Notes: generated by a model from the letters alone, not told the origin. DNA of 19,431 bases from Ferrimicrobium sp. (GCA_027365375.1 DAHXNM010000368.1:1-19431); one strand, 5' to 3'. Shown: positions 1 to 7,638, numbered from the stretch's first letter. Numbers and translations: made by a program.

Positions 1-2
1 CG

Positions 3-377
3 GCCTGGTCTGTGGTTGGGTTCCCAGCCTTTCTGATCGGGGTTTTCGTGCTCAGTAGGTGCATGATGGCGCTCACTATGATGTGGTTTCCACTTGCGAA
101 GGAGAGTTCGCTCGCCCGCGTGTTCGCGTCTCAACGCCGACGTTGGATAGTCTGGGCCCTACTCTTGGAGGGGTTGGTGGCGGTTGGCGCCACGATGTTA
201 CTCGGGACACCGATGATACTGCTTGCGGAGGTGTTCGGTGCCGTGTGTGGACTTGGAGTACTTGCGTTTGCAATACATCACCTTCGTGGAATAACCGGTG
301 ATGTGGTTGGCGCGGTGGGTCTGGTCGCCGAGACCGGAATGCTCCTAGCTGCGGCAGTTATGAGGATTCATGGCTAG
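3..377 (+). CDS. cobS: Adenosylcobinamide-GDP ribazoletransferase (cobalamin synthase), C-terminal part
   Basis: CobS is a membrane enzyme that joins adenosylcobinamide-GDP to alpha-ribazole (or its phosphate) in the last steps of cobalamin assembly. Only about 124 residues are present; the frame is open back to the window edge (Ala-Trp-Ser-Val precede the first GTG at 12), so the gene starts outside. The fragment is strongly hydrophobic, with probable membrane segments near the start, around the RRWIVWALLLEGLVAVGA stretch and through the next 40 residues. It ends with the typical CobS tail containing GITGDVVGAV followed by a hydrophobic helix. The segment FPLAKESSLARVF fits the family's loop before the last helices. 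It overlaps the next gene, cobD, by 8 bp, which supports one operon. Family assignment rests on the GxTGDxxGA tail and the neighbour. Confidence 0.82.
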   Translation, partial: AWSVVGFPAFLIGVFVLSRCMMALTMMWFPLAKESSLARVFASQRRRWIVWALLLEGLVAVGATMLLGTPMILLAEVFGAVCGLGVLAFAIHHLRGITGDVVGAVGLVAETGMLLAAAVMRIHG

Positions 378-1290
378 ATTTCGACGCAGACGATGCTCTC
401 CCATAGTGGTGTTCGGAGCCATGGTGCTCGATGAACTTGCAGCCGATCCCGAGAACCGTTGGCACCCGGTCCGATGGCTAGGAGTGGGTCTGAACTGGCT
501 AGAGGGTTGTATCTATGCGGATTCGCGGAGACGTGGTGCCGTGTTCTTTGCGCTGGCACTAACGCCGTCGTTACTGCTCCCTACCGTGCTTGGCCCAGGC
601 GGTTGGCTACTCGAAAGCGTTGGACTCTGGCTCACCCTCGGTGGGCGATCGCTGACTCGTGAAGCCGAGGAGGTTGCTCGGTTGCTCGAGCTCAATGACC
701 TGGTTGCTGCGAGATGCCAGCTTCGGCATCTCGTTGGTAGAGATGTCGAGGAACTCGGCCCCGATGAGATCGCTCGCGCGGCGATAGAGTCTGTCGCTGA
801 GAATACCACTGATGCCGTAGTCGGTCCGTTGCTGTGGTACACGGTGGGCGGTCTCGGTGCGGCGATGACATTCAGGAGCATCAACACCCTCGACGCCATG
901 GTAGGGCATGAGACTAACCGGTATCAGAGGTTTGGGTTTGTCTCTGCTAAGGCTGATGACCTAGCGGTTGGCCCAGCATCTATGCTTGGCGTGGCCCTGT
1001 GCTGGACACTCTCTAACACGGAGGGCCGTCAACGGATGAGAACTGCCATGGCGCGTTCGCATCTACATCCGTCGTTGAATGCTGGACTGATCGAGGCGGC
1101 GTTTGCAGGTGTGCTTGGAGCCGAACTCGGAGGAGTGAACAGCTACCATGGCGTACCGGTGCAGACGCCTAGGTTCGAGGTGGGTCCACCACCGAAGGTC
1201 GGAAATATCCGGCATGCGAGCCGGCTATCTCGGCGAGTCGCTTGGGGTAGTGCACTCGTCGCCATGGTTACTATCGCCGCTACTCATTGA
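370..1290 (+). CDS. cobD: Adenosylcobinamide-phosphate synthase CobD/CbiB
   Basis: This integral membrane enzyme attaches the aminopropanol arm to adenosylcobyric acid, making adenosylcobinamide (phosphate) for cobalamin. The 306 residues match the usual CbiB length (about 300–320). Visible family signatures are DPENRWHPVRWLG (residues 26–38), SVAENTTDAVVGPLLW (141–156), INTLDAMVGH (171–180) and RYQRFGFVSAKADD (184–197), with hydrophobic segments around 56–90, 150–170, 200–212 and at the C-terminus (about 288–304). ATG 370 lies inside the end of cobS, preceded by a GAGGA motif only 3 bases away, so translation is probably coupled. ATG 421 (residue 18) is a possible alternative start just before the first conserved motif. 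In CobD-type bacteria the name can also mean a threonine-phosphate decarboxylase; this protein is clearly the CbiB type. Confidence 0.95.
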   Translation: MARFRRRRCSPIVVFGAMVLDELAADPENRWHPVRWLGVGLNWLEGCIYADSRRRGAVFFALALTPSLLLPTVLGPGGWLLESVGLWLTLGGRSLTREAEEVARLLELNDLVAARCQLRHLVGRDVEELGPDEIARAAIESVAENTTDAVVGPLLWYTVGGLGAAMTFRSINTLDAMVGHETNRYQRFGFVSAKADDLAVGPASMLGVALCWTLSNTEGRQRMRTAMARSHLHPSLNAGLIEAAFAGVLGAELGGVNSYHGVPVQTPRFEVGPPPKVGNIRHASRLSRRVAWGSALVAMVTIAATH

Positions 1291-1360
1291 CGGCTAACTG
1301 ATTCTTCGTCGGGCCTAGACGCCTTTTATATCTTCCGCTCTTGCCGTGGAATGAGCTGTA

Positions 1361-1398
1361 GATAGTGGTGATAGTGCTGCAATAACTCGCCAATAACT
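1361..1398. repeat. Two pairs of short direct repeats upstream of the cupredoxin gene
   Basis: The 159-base gap 1291–1449 contains GATAGTG at 1361–1367 and again at 1370–1376, then AATAACT at 1381–1387 and again at 1392–1398. Spacings are 9 and 11 bases, close to one helical turn, and the two pairs follow each other directly. They lie 50–90 bases before the start of the copper protein gene. A TATAT tract at 1327–1331 is the only promoter-like element seen upstream, with no good -35 match. The repeats could be a regulator-binding site, but short repeats also arise by chance. Confidence 0.3.
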
Positions 1399-1449
1399 TG
1401 TTGTGCGGAATTAGCAATCCAGACCACACCATTGTCTCGAAGATATGGC

Positions 1450-1836
1450 ATGAGGCAGCTTAGAGTAATCATCTTTACCGGAATCATGCTTGCATTAGGT
1501 GGCTTGGTACTTGCAGCATGCGGATCAAGTGCTTCTAGTGTTGGTGCTTCCAATCTCCATCCTGGTCCATCAGGTTCAGGGAAGTCAGTGACCATCGTGG
1601 TCAGTAACTTCCAATTTATCCCTGATGAAGTAGTCGTGCACCAGGGAGAGGAGATAATCGTACACAACGAGGACTCCGTTGGTCACACCCTCACTGCTAA
1701 CAATCGAAGCTTTGGTACTGGAGTCATTCCGCCGGGACATACGGTTCATTTCGTCATCCACAACAAGCCAGGAACCTATCCATTCCTTTGTCTTATTCAT
1801 CAATTTATGACCGGAAGCATTGTTGTTGTGAAGTAG
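1450..1836 (+). CDS. Amicyanin/plastocyanin-like type 1 copper lipoprotein
   Basis: Predicted extracytoplasmic blue-copper electron carrier. From ATG 1450 the protein has 128 residues. Residues 1–23 form a lipoprotein signal ending in the lipobox LAAC (Cys24), followed by a Ser/Gly-rich linker and a cupredoxin domain (about 46–128). The type 1 copper ligands are all visible: His79 in GHTLT, then Cys114, His117 and Met120 in CLIHQFMTG. The C-x2-H-x2-M spacing is the short ligand loop of amicyanin-type proteins. A TTG at 1432 is in frame and would add six residues, but a signal peptide starting at ATG 1450 looks more natural; neither start has a clear ribosome binding site. The gene sits 71 bases before two exported ferritin-like genes and may work with them. 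The redox partner is unknown. Confidence 0.85.
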   Translation: MRQLRVIIFTGIMLALGGLVLAACGSSASSVGASNLHPGPSGSGKSVTIVVSNFQFIPDEVVVHQGEEIIVHNEDSVGHTLTANNRSFGTGVIPPGHTVHFVIHNKPGTYPFLCLIHQFMTGSIVVVK

Positions 1837-1859
1837 GGAGGTGGCTTAGACACGCAACA

Positions 1860-1890
1860 TTATCTCGTCAGATTATAGATCTTATAAATT
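1860..1890 (+). promoter_or_regulatory. AT-rich promoter-like stretch before the first ferritin-like gene
   Basis: The 40 bases 1861–1900 contain only 11 G or C, a marked drop against the surroundings. Two -10-like hexamers are visible: TATAGA at 1874–1879 and TATAAA at 1883–1888. TTATCT at 1860–1865 stands 17 bases before the second but matches the -35 consensus at only three positions. A start from either would give a very short leader before the Shine-Dalgarno sequence at 1896–1901. It suggests the ferritin-like pair can be transcribed separately from the copper protein gene, but this is weak evidence. Confidence 0.25.
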
Positions 1891-1907
1891 CACAAAAGGA
1901 GTAAATA

Positions 1908-2768
1908 GTGACCAAAGATACATTTGATCCACGTCCATTGAATGAACTCATTGAGCAGTCGTCTGATATTCAATCGGATGCCATGAAGGATGCCCGTGAG
2001 GGTCTCGCGGAGACGGTTGAGCTTGGTAAAGAGCTGCGGAGTCGCGATGAGCTCGACCCTTATGAGGCGGATGCGGTCGCCGAGCAACGGCGGAGTATGC
2101 TCCGCACAGGACTATTCGGCGCTGGAGCGTTGGCCGCAGCTGGTTTTGGGGCGGCACTCTTTAGCCTTGAGTCAACCCCTGCGTTCGCATCCACCGCTAC
2201 TGATGTTCAGATCCTTCAGAGCAACGCCTCGATTGAGGTGCTGGCGATCAACACCTACAAGACGGCGTTGACTCTGCCCTATATCGGTGGTGCAAGTGCA
2301 AATGGTGTTGTCAAGGCCTTCGCGGAGACCACAATGCACCAACATGAGCAGCATCTGAGTGCATTCAATGCGGCGGTGAAGTCGCTGGGTGGTACTCCGC
2401 AAAATAGCGCTGATCCAGCGCTTGTTCCGGTCGTGAAGGCTGCAGTTGCAAAGATCACCAGTGCAGTGGGGGTGGTCGCGCTCGCGCTCGAACTCGAGCA
2501 GGCGGCGGCCGAGACTTACGTAAAGGCTACCGGCTTTATTGCCTCCAAGAGCGCGAGAACTCTTACCGCCTCGGTTATGGGAGTAGAGGCGCAGCACGCA
2601 TCAATTTTACTAGCGGTTCAAGCTTTGTTGAAGGCCAACGCTCCTCAACTCATAGCTCTCCCACCGAACGCTGCAGCGCTGCCAGCGGCTGCAGGTTCGA
2701 TCGGATTTCCAGACGCCTTCTACCCAACGGCCGGCGCACGACCGCTTGCAGAGGGAGCAGTTAAGTGA
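1908..2768 (+). CDS. Exported ferritin-like domain protein, Tat-like signal (paralogue 1)
   Basis: Predicted secreted four-helix ferritin-like protein that may bind a di-metal centre. GTG 1908 is chosen because AAGGAG (1896–1901) lies six bases upstream. The 286-residue protein has an unusual charged N-terminal region of 60 residues, then Arg61-Arg62 and a hydrophobic stretch (about 65–86) ending in AFA-S (cut after Ala94), which resembles a Tat signal, though the motif RRSML is not canonical. The ferritin-like domain (about 97–245) carries candidate ligands Glu110, Glu140, His146, His149, Glu195/197, Glu202, and Glu227 and His230 in an E-x-x-H pair. It is a paralogue of the next gene, sharing core residues, an N-terminal motif and a C-terminal tail. 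The family is probably the Ferritin_2-type domain. Roles in metal storage, oxidation or peroxide defence are all possible; none is shown by the sequence. Confidence 0.8.
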   Translation: MTKDTFDPRPLNELIEQSSDIQSDAMKDAREGLAETVELGKELRSRDELDPYEADAVAEQRRSMLRTGLFGAGALAAAGFGAALFSLESTPAFASTATDVQILQSNASIEVLAINTYKTALTLPYIGGASANGVVKAFAETTMHQHEQHLSAFNAAVKSLGGTPQNSADPALVPVVKAAVAKITSAVGVVALALELEQAAAETYVKATGFIASKSARTLTASVMGVEAQHASILLAVQALLKANAPQLIALPPNAAALPAAAGSIGFPDAFYPTAGARPLAEGAVK

Positions 2769-2812
2769 GATACCTAAATCGACAGAGTCAAACAAGTAGA
2801 AAGGGAGCCACC

Positions 2813-3601
2813 ATGGAGATTAGCGAGGCTGAGCTCAAGGCCAAGATTGTAGAACTTGATGAGATTCACCACGACGTTAGCCTGCCGGCAATGCAGGAGG
2901 GGGCGAGCGATTGGGCGGAGCAGGTCGCTGCAGAGCGTTCTCAGGTTGAGGCGAGGTCGCGGCTCAATCGGCGCACCTTTCTGCTCGGAGTCGGCGCTAC
3001 CGTTGGAGCAGGTGCGCTGTTAGCGGCGTGCGGTTCTAGCTCATCGGCTACCAAGTCATCTTCGTCCTCGACCGCTCCGACGCTATCGTCCTCAACCCTA
3101 ACTGACCTGCATGTCGCTGCATTGGCAGCGAGCCTCGAGAACCTCGGAATCTATGCCTACACCGCTGGTATAAATGCTGCAAAGGCCGGGAAGCTTGGCA
3201 GCGTGCCTCCTGCTGTTGTCGTATTCGCAGAGACTGCGCGCGCACAACACAAGGAGCATGGGGCGGCTTGGAACGCAATTTTGCGCTCTGCTGGCAAAGC
3301 AGCGGTGACGGCGACCGACCCAGTGCTGACGCCGGTTGTCAACAAAGACTTTGCCTCGGTCACCAACACCGTCGATCTCGCGAAGCTAGCGCTCGAGATC
3401 GAGAATATCGCTGGCGAGACCTATCTATCGGCGATTGCTGTCTTGACTGAGCCCACCGCGATCAGGACGGCGGCAAGCATAGAGCCTGTTGAGATGCAGC
3501 ACTCTGCAATTCTCAACTTTGTGTTGGGGACTTATCCGGTGCCAAACGCCTTTGAGCCCACCTCCTTGGCTCGGCCGATATCGGACTATAGCAAACTATA
3601 A
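2813..3601 (+). CDS. Ferritin-like domain Tat lipoprotein (paralogue 2)
   Basis: Predicted lipid-anchored ferritin-like protein on the outer face of the membrane. ATG 2813 is preceded by AGGGAG (2802–2807) at five bases; an in-frame GTG at 2765 overlaps the previous stop codon but is less likely. The 262-residue protein has a charged N-terminal region of about 50 residues, a good Tat motif NRRTFLLG (52–59), and a lipobox LAAC with Cys73, followed by a Ser-rich linker. The ferritin-like domain (about 96–240) has Glu109, Glu140, His146, His149, Glu195/197, Glu202, Glu227 and His230, at nearly the same positions as in paralogue 1. The C-terminal tail holds PNAFEPTSLARP (244–255). It lies 44 bases after paralogue 1 and is followed by a strong hairpin, so the two genes are probably one transcript. 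Confidence 0.83.
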   Translation: MEISEAELKAKIVELDEIHHDVSLPAMQEGASDWAEQVAAERSQVEARSRLNRRTFLLGVGATVGAGALLAACGSSSSATKSSSSSTAPTLSSSTLTDLHVAALAASLENLGIYAYTAGINAAKAGKLGSVPPAVVVFAETARAQHKEHGAAWNAILRSAGKAAVTATDPVLTPVVNKDFASVTNTVDLAKLALEIENIAGETYLSAIAVLTEPTAIRTAASIEPVEMQHSAILNFVLGTYPVPNAFEPTSLARPISDYSKL

Positions 3602-3624
3602 CCAACCCGTTCTTGACCCTACTG

Positions 3625-3667
3625 AACAACGAGGGGCTGGCTCCATGGGAGTCAGCCCCTCGTTGTT
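3625..3667 (+). terminator. 20-bp hairpin, probable terminator of the ferritin-like operon
   Basis: AACAACGAGGGGCTG (3625–3639) pairs perfectly with 3653–3667. The stem continues through a G·U pair (3640/3652) and CTCC/GGAG (3641–3644/3648–3651), leaving a three-base loop ATG. That gives 20 consecutive pairs, starting 24 bases after the stop codon of the second ferritin-like gene. There is no clean T-tract after it, only TTGTTGCT, so it could end transcription, protect the 3' end of the message, or both. The near-symmetry would let it act on either strand. Confidence 0.75.
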
Positions 3668-3687
3668 GCTCCAGCTAAGGTCTCCCT

Positions 3688-5787
3688 ATGAGCACGCAAC
3701 GGAAACTCAAGCTTTTGGATCTCGCCCTTCGTCCGATTCCGGGGATGACCTTGCCGAGTCAGGTAGCCTTTAGCCCAAGTGGCGAACACCTCTATTACCT
3801 AGCACCGCAGGCGGGTGATAGCCTCGCCCTTTTTGCCTTCGATCTAGGCCGAAGCGAGGAGCGACTGCTGCTCGCCGCACCCGGTGGAGACGGGCCCGAT
3901 GAGACGCTCGAGGAGGAGCTTCGCAAGCAACGATTACGACAGACCATGGGCGGAATTGGCAGTTTTCAGATCGTTGACGAGGCTAGTGCACTGGTAAATA
4001 TCGGTGGAGTGTTTCAGCTTGTCGACGTTGGTACCGGTGCCACCATTGATGGGTTCGACTTTTCCGGTGCCCGGCAACTCATCAAGGCTGGAGTCGACCG
4101 CTTTGTAATCACTACTGGGGATGAGATCGTCTTGGTAGGCCGCGACTCGCACCGAGAGGTTCTAGTGACGGCGGCTGGTGAAGGCATGTCGGTCGGCGTA
4201 GCCGAATATGTCGCCCAGGAGGAGCTTGGGCGTATGACCGGGATGTGGTTGGATCCCTCCGGTCGGTGGCTTGCCTACACAGAGGTCGACGAGTCGAGGG
4301 TGGATCAACATCTCATCGTTCGCACCGATCTTCACCCCAATGTTGTTGAGCGCTATCGCTATCCGTTGGTTGGCGCCACCAATGCCTCCGTTGTTCTTTG
4401 TCTACTCGACCTAGAGACACACACGAGAACGGTCGTCGAGAGCGTTGACGCTGACCACTATCTAGCCAACGTCATCTGGCTCGACGCCGATCGGTTGGCG
4501 GTGTCTTCGCTGAACCGCCAGCAGGATCGGCTGAACCGGTGGATCTATCGCGTTAGCGATGGAGTACGGTTGCCACTCGGCCATGAGCACGGTCAACCGT
4601 GGGTGAACCTCGCCGAGAACGAGTTTGCAGTCGATGGCGATCTCCTCACAACCTCTGAGGCCGACCGTGGCCAGCGCCACCTTGTACGCATCCATGACGA
4701 TGGCACAAGGACGCAGCTTGGTGAGCTCGTTATTCGTGAACTGCTTGGGGTTCAGGGGACGACGGCACTGGTCGTGGCGACTGGTGACTCTCCGACCGAG
4801 GAGTGGCTCTACCGAGTCGACTTGGTTGAAGTTCATTTCGAGCGTATTGGGACCGACTACGGTGTCGCGACCGGCGTTCTGGCTCCTAGGGGGGATAACG
4901 TCTATATCAGCGCGTCTAGCAGGTCGCTCGAGCCGAAGGCGATGGTCGATACCCCGGATGGGTGTGTCTCCATAGCGCAGACATCGGTACCTTTTGTAGT
5001 TGGCGAACCCGAGATGATTGAGCTTGAGTCGGCCAGTGGCGAGACCCTCTATGGCGCCGTCTATCTCCCCAGTCCTGAGTGCATAGAGGGGGCGCCATTG
5101 ATCGTCTCAGTTTATGGCGGTCCGCACGCCCAGCTGGTGGTAGACCACTACGGGTTGACGCTAGATCTCCAAGCTCAGTATCTAGCCTCGCGGGGTGCGG
5201 TGGTGGTCAAGCTCGATAATCGTGGAAGCTATGGCCGTGGCCTTGATTTTGAGGCTTACCTCAGTCGTCGCTTTGGAGAGATCGAGTTGAGCGATCAGCT
5301 GTGCGGGGTGGCGTACTGCCAACGGCGTTGGAGACTCGACCCCGACCGCGTTGGTATCTATGGTTGGAGCTATGGGGGCTACATGACCTTGATGGCTATG
5401 ACGCGTGCACCTGAGGTGTTCAAGGTCGGTGTGGCTGGAGCCCCAGTGGTCGATTTTCGTTGGTACGACACCGCCTACACGGAGCGCTACCTCGGTGACC
5501 CGGTGGAGAATCAAGAGGGGTACGAACGATCATCGGTGCTCGACAAGCTGGAGCAGCTGTCAGGCAGGCTCATGGTCATCCATGGGATGATAGATGAGAA
5601 TGTCCACTTTGGCCACACCTCTTCGCTGATTGCCCGGGCTAACGAACTCGGTAAAGAGATTGAACTGGTGGTCTTGCCTTCGAGCCGTCACGCCCCCACC
5701 GACCAGGCGAGTCTTCTTAGGGTGGCTACAAGTCGCAGCAGATTTCTTCTTTCGAATCTCGGTTTGGCTGACGATTCACCGAGCTGA
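3688..5787 (+). CDS. Dipeptidyl-peptidase-IV-like serine peptidase (family S9), cytoplasmic
   Basis: Prolyl-oligopeptidase-type enzyme expected to remove dipeptides from peptide N-termini, often after proline. The 699 residues comprise an N-terminal beta-propeller (about 20–450) and a C-terminal alpha/beta-hydrolase (about 470–695). The catalytic triad is visible as Ser561 in GWSYGGYM, Asp636 in HGMIDENVH and His668 in SSRHAPT; the 75- and 32-residue spacings are close to those of human DPP4 (78 and 32). Glu178-Glu179 in the propeller segment VAQEELGRM matches the double-Glu motif that grips the free amino terminus in DPP4-type enzymes, which argues for dipeptidase rather than endopeptidase activity. 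No signal peptide or membrane helix is seen. ATG 3688 has AAGG seven bases upstream and lies 20 bases after the hairpin, so it probably has its own promoter. Natural substrate is unknown. Confidence 0.9.
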   Translation: MSTQRKLKLLDLALRPIPGMTLPSQVAFSPSGEHLYYLAPQAGDSLALFAFDLGRSEERLLLAAPGGDGPDETLEEELRKQRLRQTMGGIGSFQIVDEASALVNIGGVFQLVDVGTGATIDGFDFSGARQLIKAGVDRFVITTGDEIVLVGRDSHREVLVTAAGEGMSVGVAEYVAQEELGRMTGMWLDPSGRWLAYTEVDESRVDQHLIVRTDLHPNVVERYRYPLVGATNASVVLCLLDLETHTRTVVESVDADHYLANVIWLDADRLAVSSLNRQQDRLNRWIYRVSDGVRLPLGHEHGQPWVNLAENEFAVDGDLLTTSEADRGQRHLVRIHDDGTRTQLGELVIRELLGVQGTTALVVATGDSPTEEWLYRVDLVEVHFERIGTDYGVATGVLAPRGDNVYISASSRSLEPKAMVDTPDGCVSIAQTSVPFVVGEPEMIELESASGETLYGAVYLPSPECIEGAPLIVSVYGGPHAQLVVDHYGLTLDLQAQYLASRGAVVVKLDNRGSYGRGLDFEAYLSRRFGEIELSDQLCGVAYCQRRWRLDPDRVGIYGWSYGGYMTLMAMTRAPEVFKVGVAGAPVVDFRWYDTAYTERYLGDPVENQEGYERSSVLDKLEQLSGRLMVIHGMIDENVHFGHTSSLIARANELGKEIELVVLPSSRHAPTDQASLLRVATSRSRFLLSNLGLADDSPS

Positions 5788-5987
5788 GAGCTGGATGAGA
5801 GTGGAGCTGGTGCCCTCGGTTCCGAACACCTGCTACCAGTAGGTTATGGTCGTGATGTATGAGTACATGGGAACGAGTGCACTCTCTGTGTTCAGCGGAG
5901 TCAGCGATGCTCGCCTCGCTGGTGTCGTGATGGCGAGTAGTTCCTCTGCGTTGTCGGTGACTAGCTCCAAGGAGGACGTGGCCAAAG

Positions 5988-7613
5988 GTGGGCATAGCTG
6001 GCGAGTCTGGCGTTCTCGGGCGGCCAATCGTGTCTCATCGCCAACGGGCTGATCGTCCGATTGGGGGCCATACGCTTTTGAGAGGGCTTGGCCTCATAGT
6101 TGCCTTTCTCGCCTCCGTCGTGACCGCGGTCGTGCTTGTCCTAGATGTCGGCGTGACCCAAGCTCCGGTGGTACCCACATTGCTAAGACAGCCTCGCCAG
6201 GCCTCCGTGGTTGCTGCAGTCAGTTCTAGGCCATCTCACCGATTGGTTGGCATCGGCGCCTCTGGAGCCTGGTGGTCTGGGCCTGCGTATGCGCTTGGTG
6301 CGAAGGATAGAAGGCGAATAGGTCGGTTGTTGTATGGGAGTCACGGCCTTCGACTCTCTCAATTTCGCTTCAACATCGGCGGTGGTGGAGTAGGTGTATC
6401 CACCTGGTGGAAGGCACCTCCAACCTGGTATACCCCCAATGGTTCGTTAGACTTCGCCACCGATAACCGGGCGGTCTATTTTCTCCGTCAAGCCGCCAAG
6501 GCTGGAGTCCACGATCTCGTTGGCTTTGTAAATTCGGCTCCGCCGGAGTTTTCTTCGAATCATCAAAGCTGTGGTGGGACGTTACTGGCGTCCGCGATAC
6601 CAAGTTATGCACTTGAACTTGCGAGGACGGTCCAAGGAATTCATTCGCACTTTGGTGTCAAACTCTCTTATATCTCGCCGATGAACGAGCCTGTCGGGTC
6701 ACAGGCATCCTGTCATCAAGAGGGGATGGCGGTCCCGATCGCTGAGAGAGGTCCGCTGGTGGTAGCGCTCGCCCACGATCTCGCACAATTGGCTCCGTGG
6801 TGTCACGTAATAGCTGACGAGTCCGCCTTTGTAGCCAATGGGTTTCTGGTAGACACGCCAAAGTGGATTAGCTATCCGGGGGCATCAAGTGCTGTCGCCG
6901 CCCTGGCTTACCACGGATATGACTATCCGGATGCCCAGACCTTGCGGAGCGTCCACCGGCTCGCCAACAAACTCCACCATCAGGTCTGGGCGACCGAGAT
7001 CTGCTGTCATACCCCCAACGGTTTTGCCTATCAGTATGACCCGACCATGATCTCAGGAATCTGGCTTGCTGACACCATGTATAACGATCTGATGGTTGCT
7101 GGAGCCTCCGCATTCGACTGGTGGCTGGCCCTCTCTCCAGATCTGGGTTGCGACCCAGCAGCAGACCCTACCTGCTTTGCTGACATCAATGCACTCGGTC
7201 GTAACGACGGTCTCATCTACTTTGATCTTCACGGCAGTACGAATGGTGACCATCGTCTCTATCTCACCAAACGCTATTGGGTATTGGCCAACTTCTCACG
7301 CTACTTGCGCCCAGGAGCTGAACTTTACCCGGTTGCGACCTCCGATCCGCGTATCAAGGCACTCGCTGCGCGCGAAGGTAATCGGGAGGTGATCATAGCC
7401 ATCAATCGCAGCCCTGAGGGATCTCCGCCGATTCCGTTGGTAATCGAGTTCCCAGCGAGATCGGGTCGGTTGAACCCGCTGTACTCGGTACAGACATCCT
7501 TTACTAAGAGTTTGAAACCCGTGGCGAACCCCACGGTAACTGGTTCGATTATCGCGACGCTCAGTCAGCCATTTAGCGTGACCACCTACGTCTTTACTCG
7601 CGGCAACAAGTAG
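5988..7613 (+). CDS. GH30-like glycoside hydrolase with N-terminal membrane segment
   Basis: Predicted extracytoplasmic glycosidase of the GH30 kind (retaining beta-glucosidase/xylanase-type enzymes, clan A). The 541-residue frame has a hydrophobic segment at 34–56 that could be an uncleaved anchor or a signal peptide. The barrel opens with GIGASGAWWSG (88–98), as in GH30 proteins. The general acid/base is Glu234 in SPMNEP and the nucleophile is probably Glu337 in VWATEICC. A beta-rich C-terminal part (about 440–538) fits the usual side domain. Several cysteines fit an exported protein with disulfides. The start is uncertain: GTG 5988 has GGAGG (5971–5975) twelve bases upstream, while TTG 6078 (residue 31) would place the hydrophobic segment at the very N-terminus. 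Substrate cannot be told from the sequence. It is followed after 25 bases by glmU. Confidence 0.78.
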   Translation: MGIAGESGVLGRPIVSHRQRADRPIGGHTLLRGLGLIVAFLASVVTAVVLVLDVGVTQAPVVPTLLRQPRQASVVAAVSSRPSHRLVGIGASGAWWSGPAYALGAKDRRRIGRLLYGSHGLRLSQFRFNIGGGGVGVSTWWKAPPTWYTPNGSLDFATDNRAVYFLRQAAKAGVHDLVGFVNSAPPEFSSNHQSCGGTLLASAIPSYALELARTVQGIHSHFGVKLSYISPMNEPVGSQASCHQEGMAVPIAERGPLVVALAHDLAQLAPWCHVIADESAFVANGFLVDTPKWISYPGASSAVAALAYHGYDYPDAQTLRSVHRLANKLHHQVWATEICCHTPNGFAYQYDPTMISGIWLADTMYNDLMVAGASAFDWWLALSPDLGCDPAADPTCFADINALGRNDGLIYFDLHGSTNGDHRLYLTKRYWVLANFSRYLRPGAELYPVATSDPRIKALAAREGNREVIIAINRSPEGSPPIPLVIEFPARSGRLNPLYSVQTSFTKSLKPVANPTVTGSIIATLSQPFSVTTYVFTRGNK

Positions 7614-7638
7614 CCTGGAGCTGTGGAAGGAGGATCCT

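Noticed and set aside
1326..1667. 113-residue open frame antisense to the copper protein
   Set aside because: Antisense to a clear cupredoxin with all four copper ligands; nothing recognisable in its own sequence.
2172..2597. 141-residue open frame antisense to the first ferritin-like gene
   Set aside because: Shadow of a real gene; no recognisable motif or ribosome binding site.
5846..6052. 68-residue open frame between the peptidase and the glycosidase
   Set aside because: No convincing ribosome binding site, no recognisable motif, and it overlaps the glycosidase frame. A 6-bp inverted repeat inside it (5910–5915/5932–5937) is too short to count.
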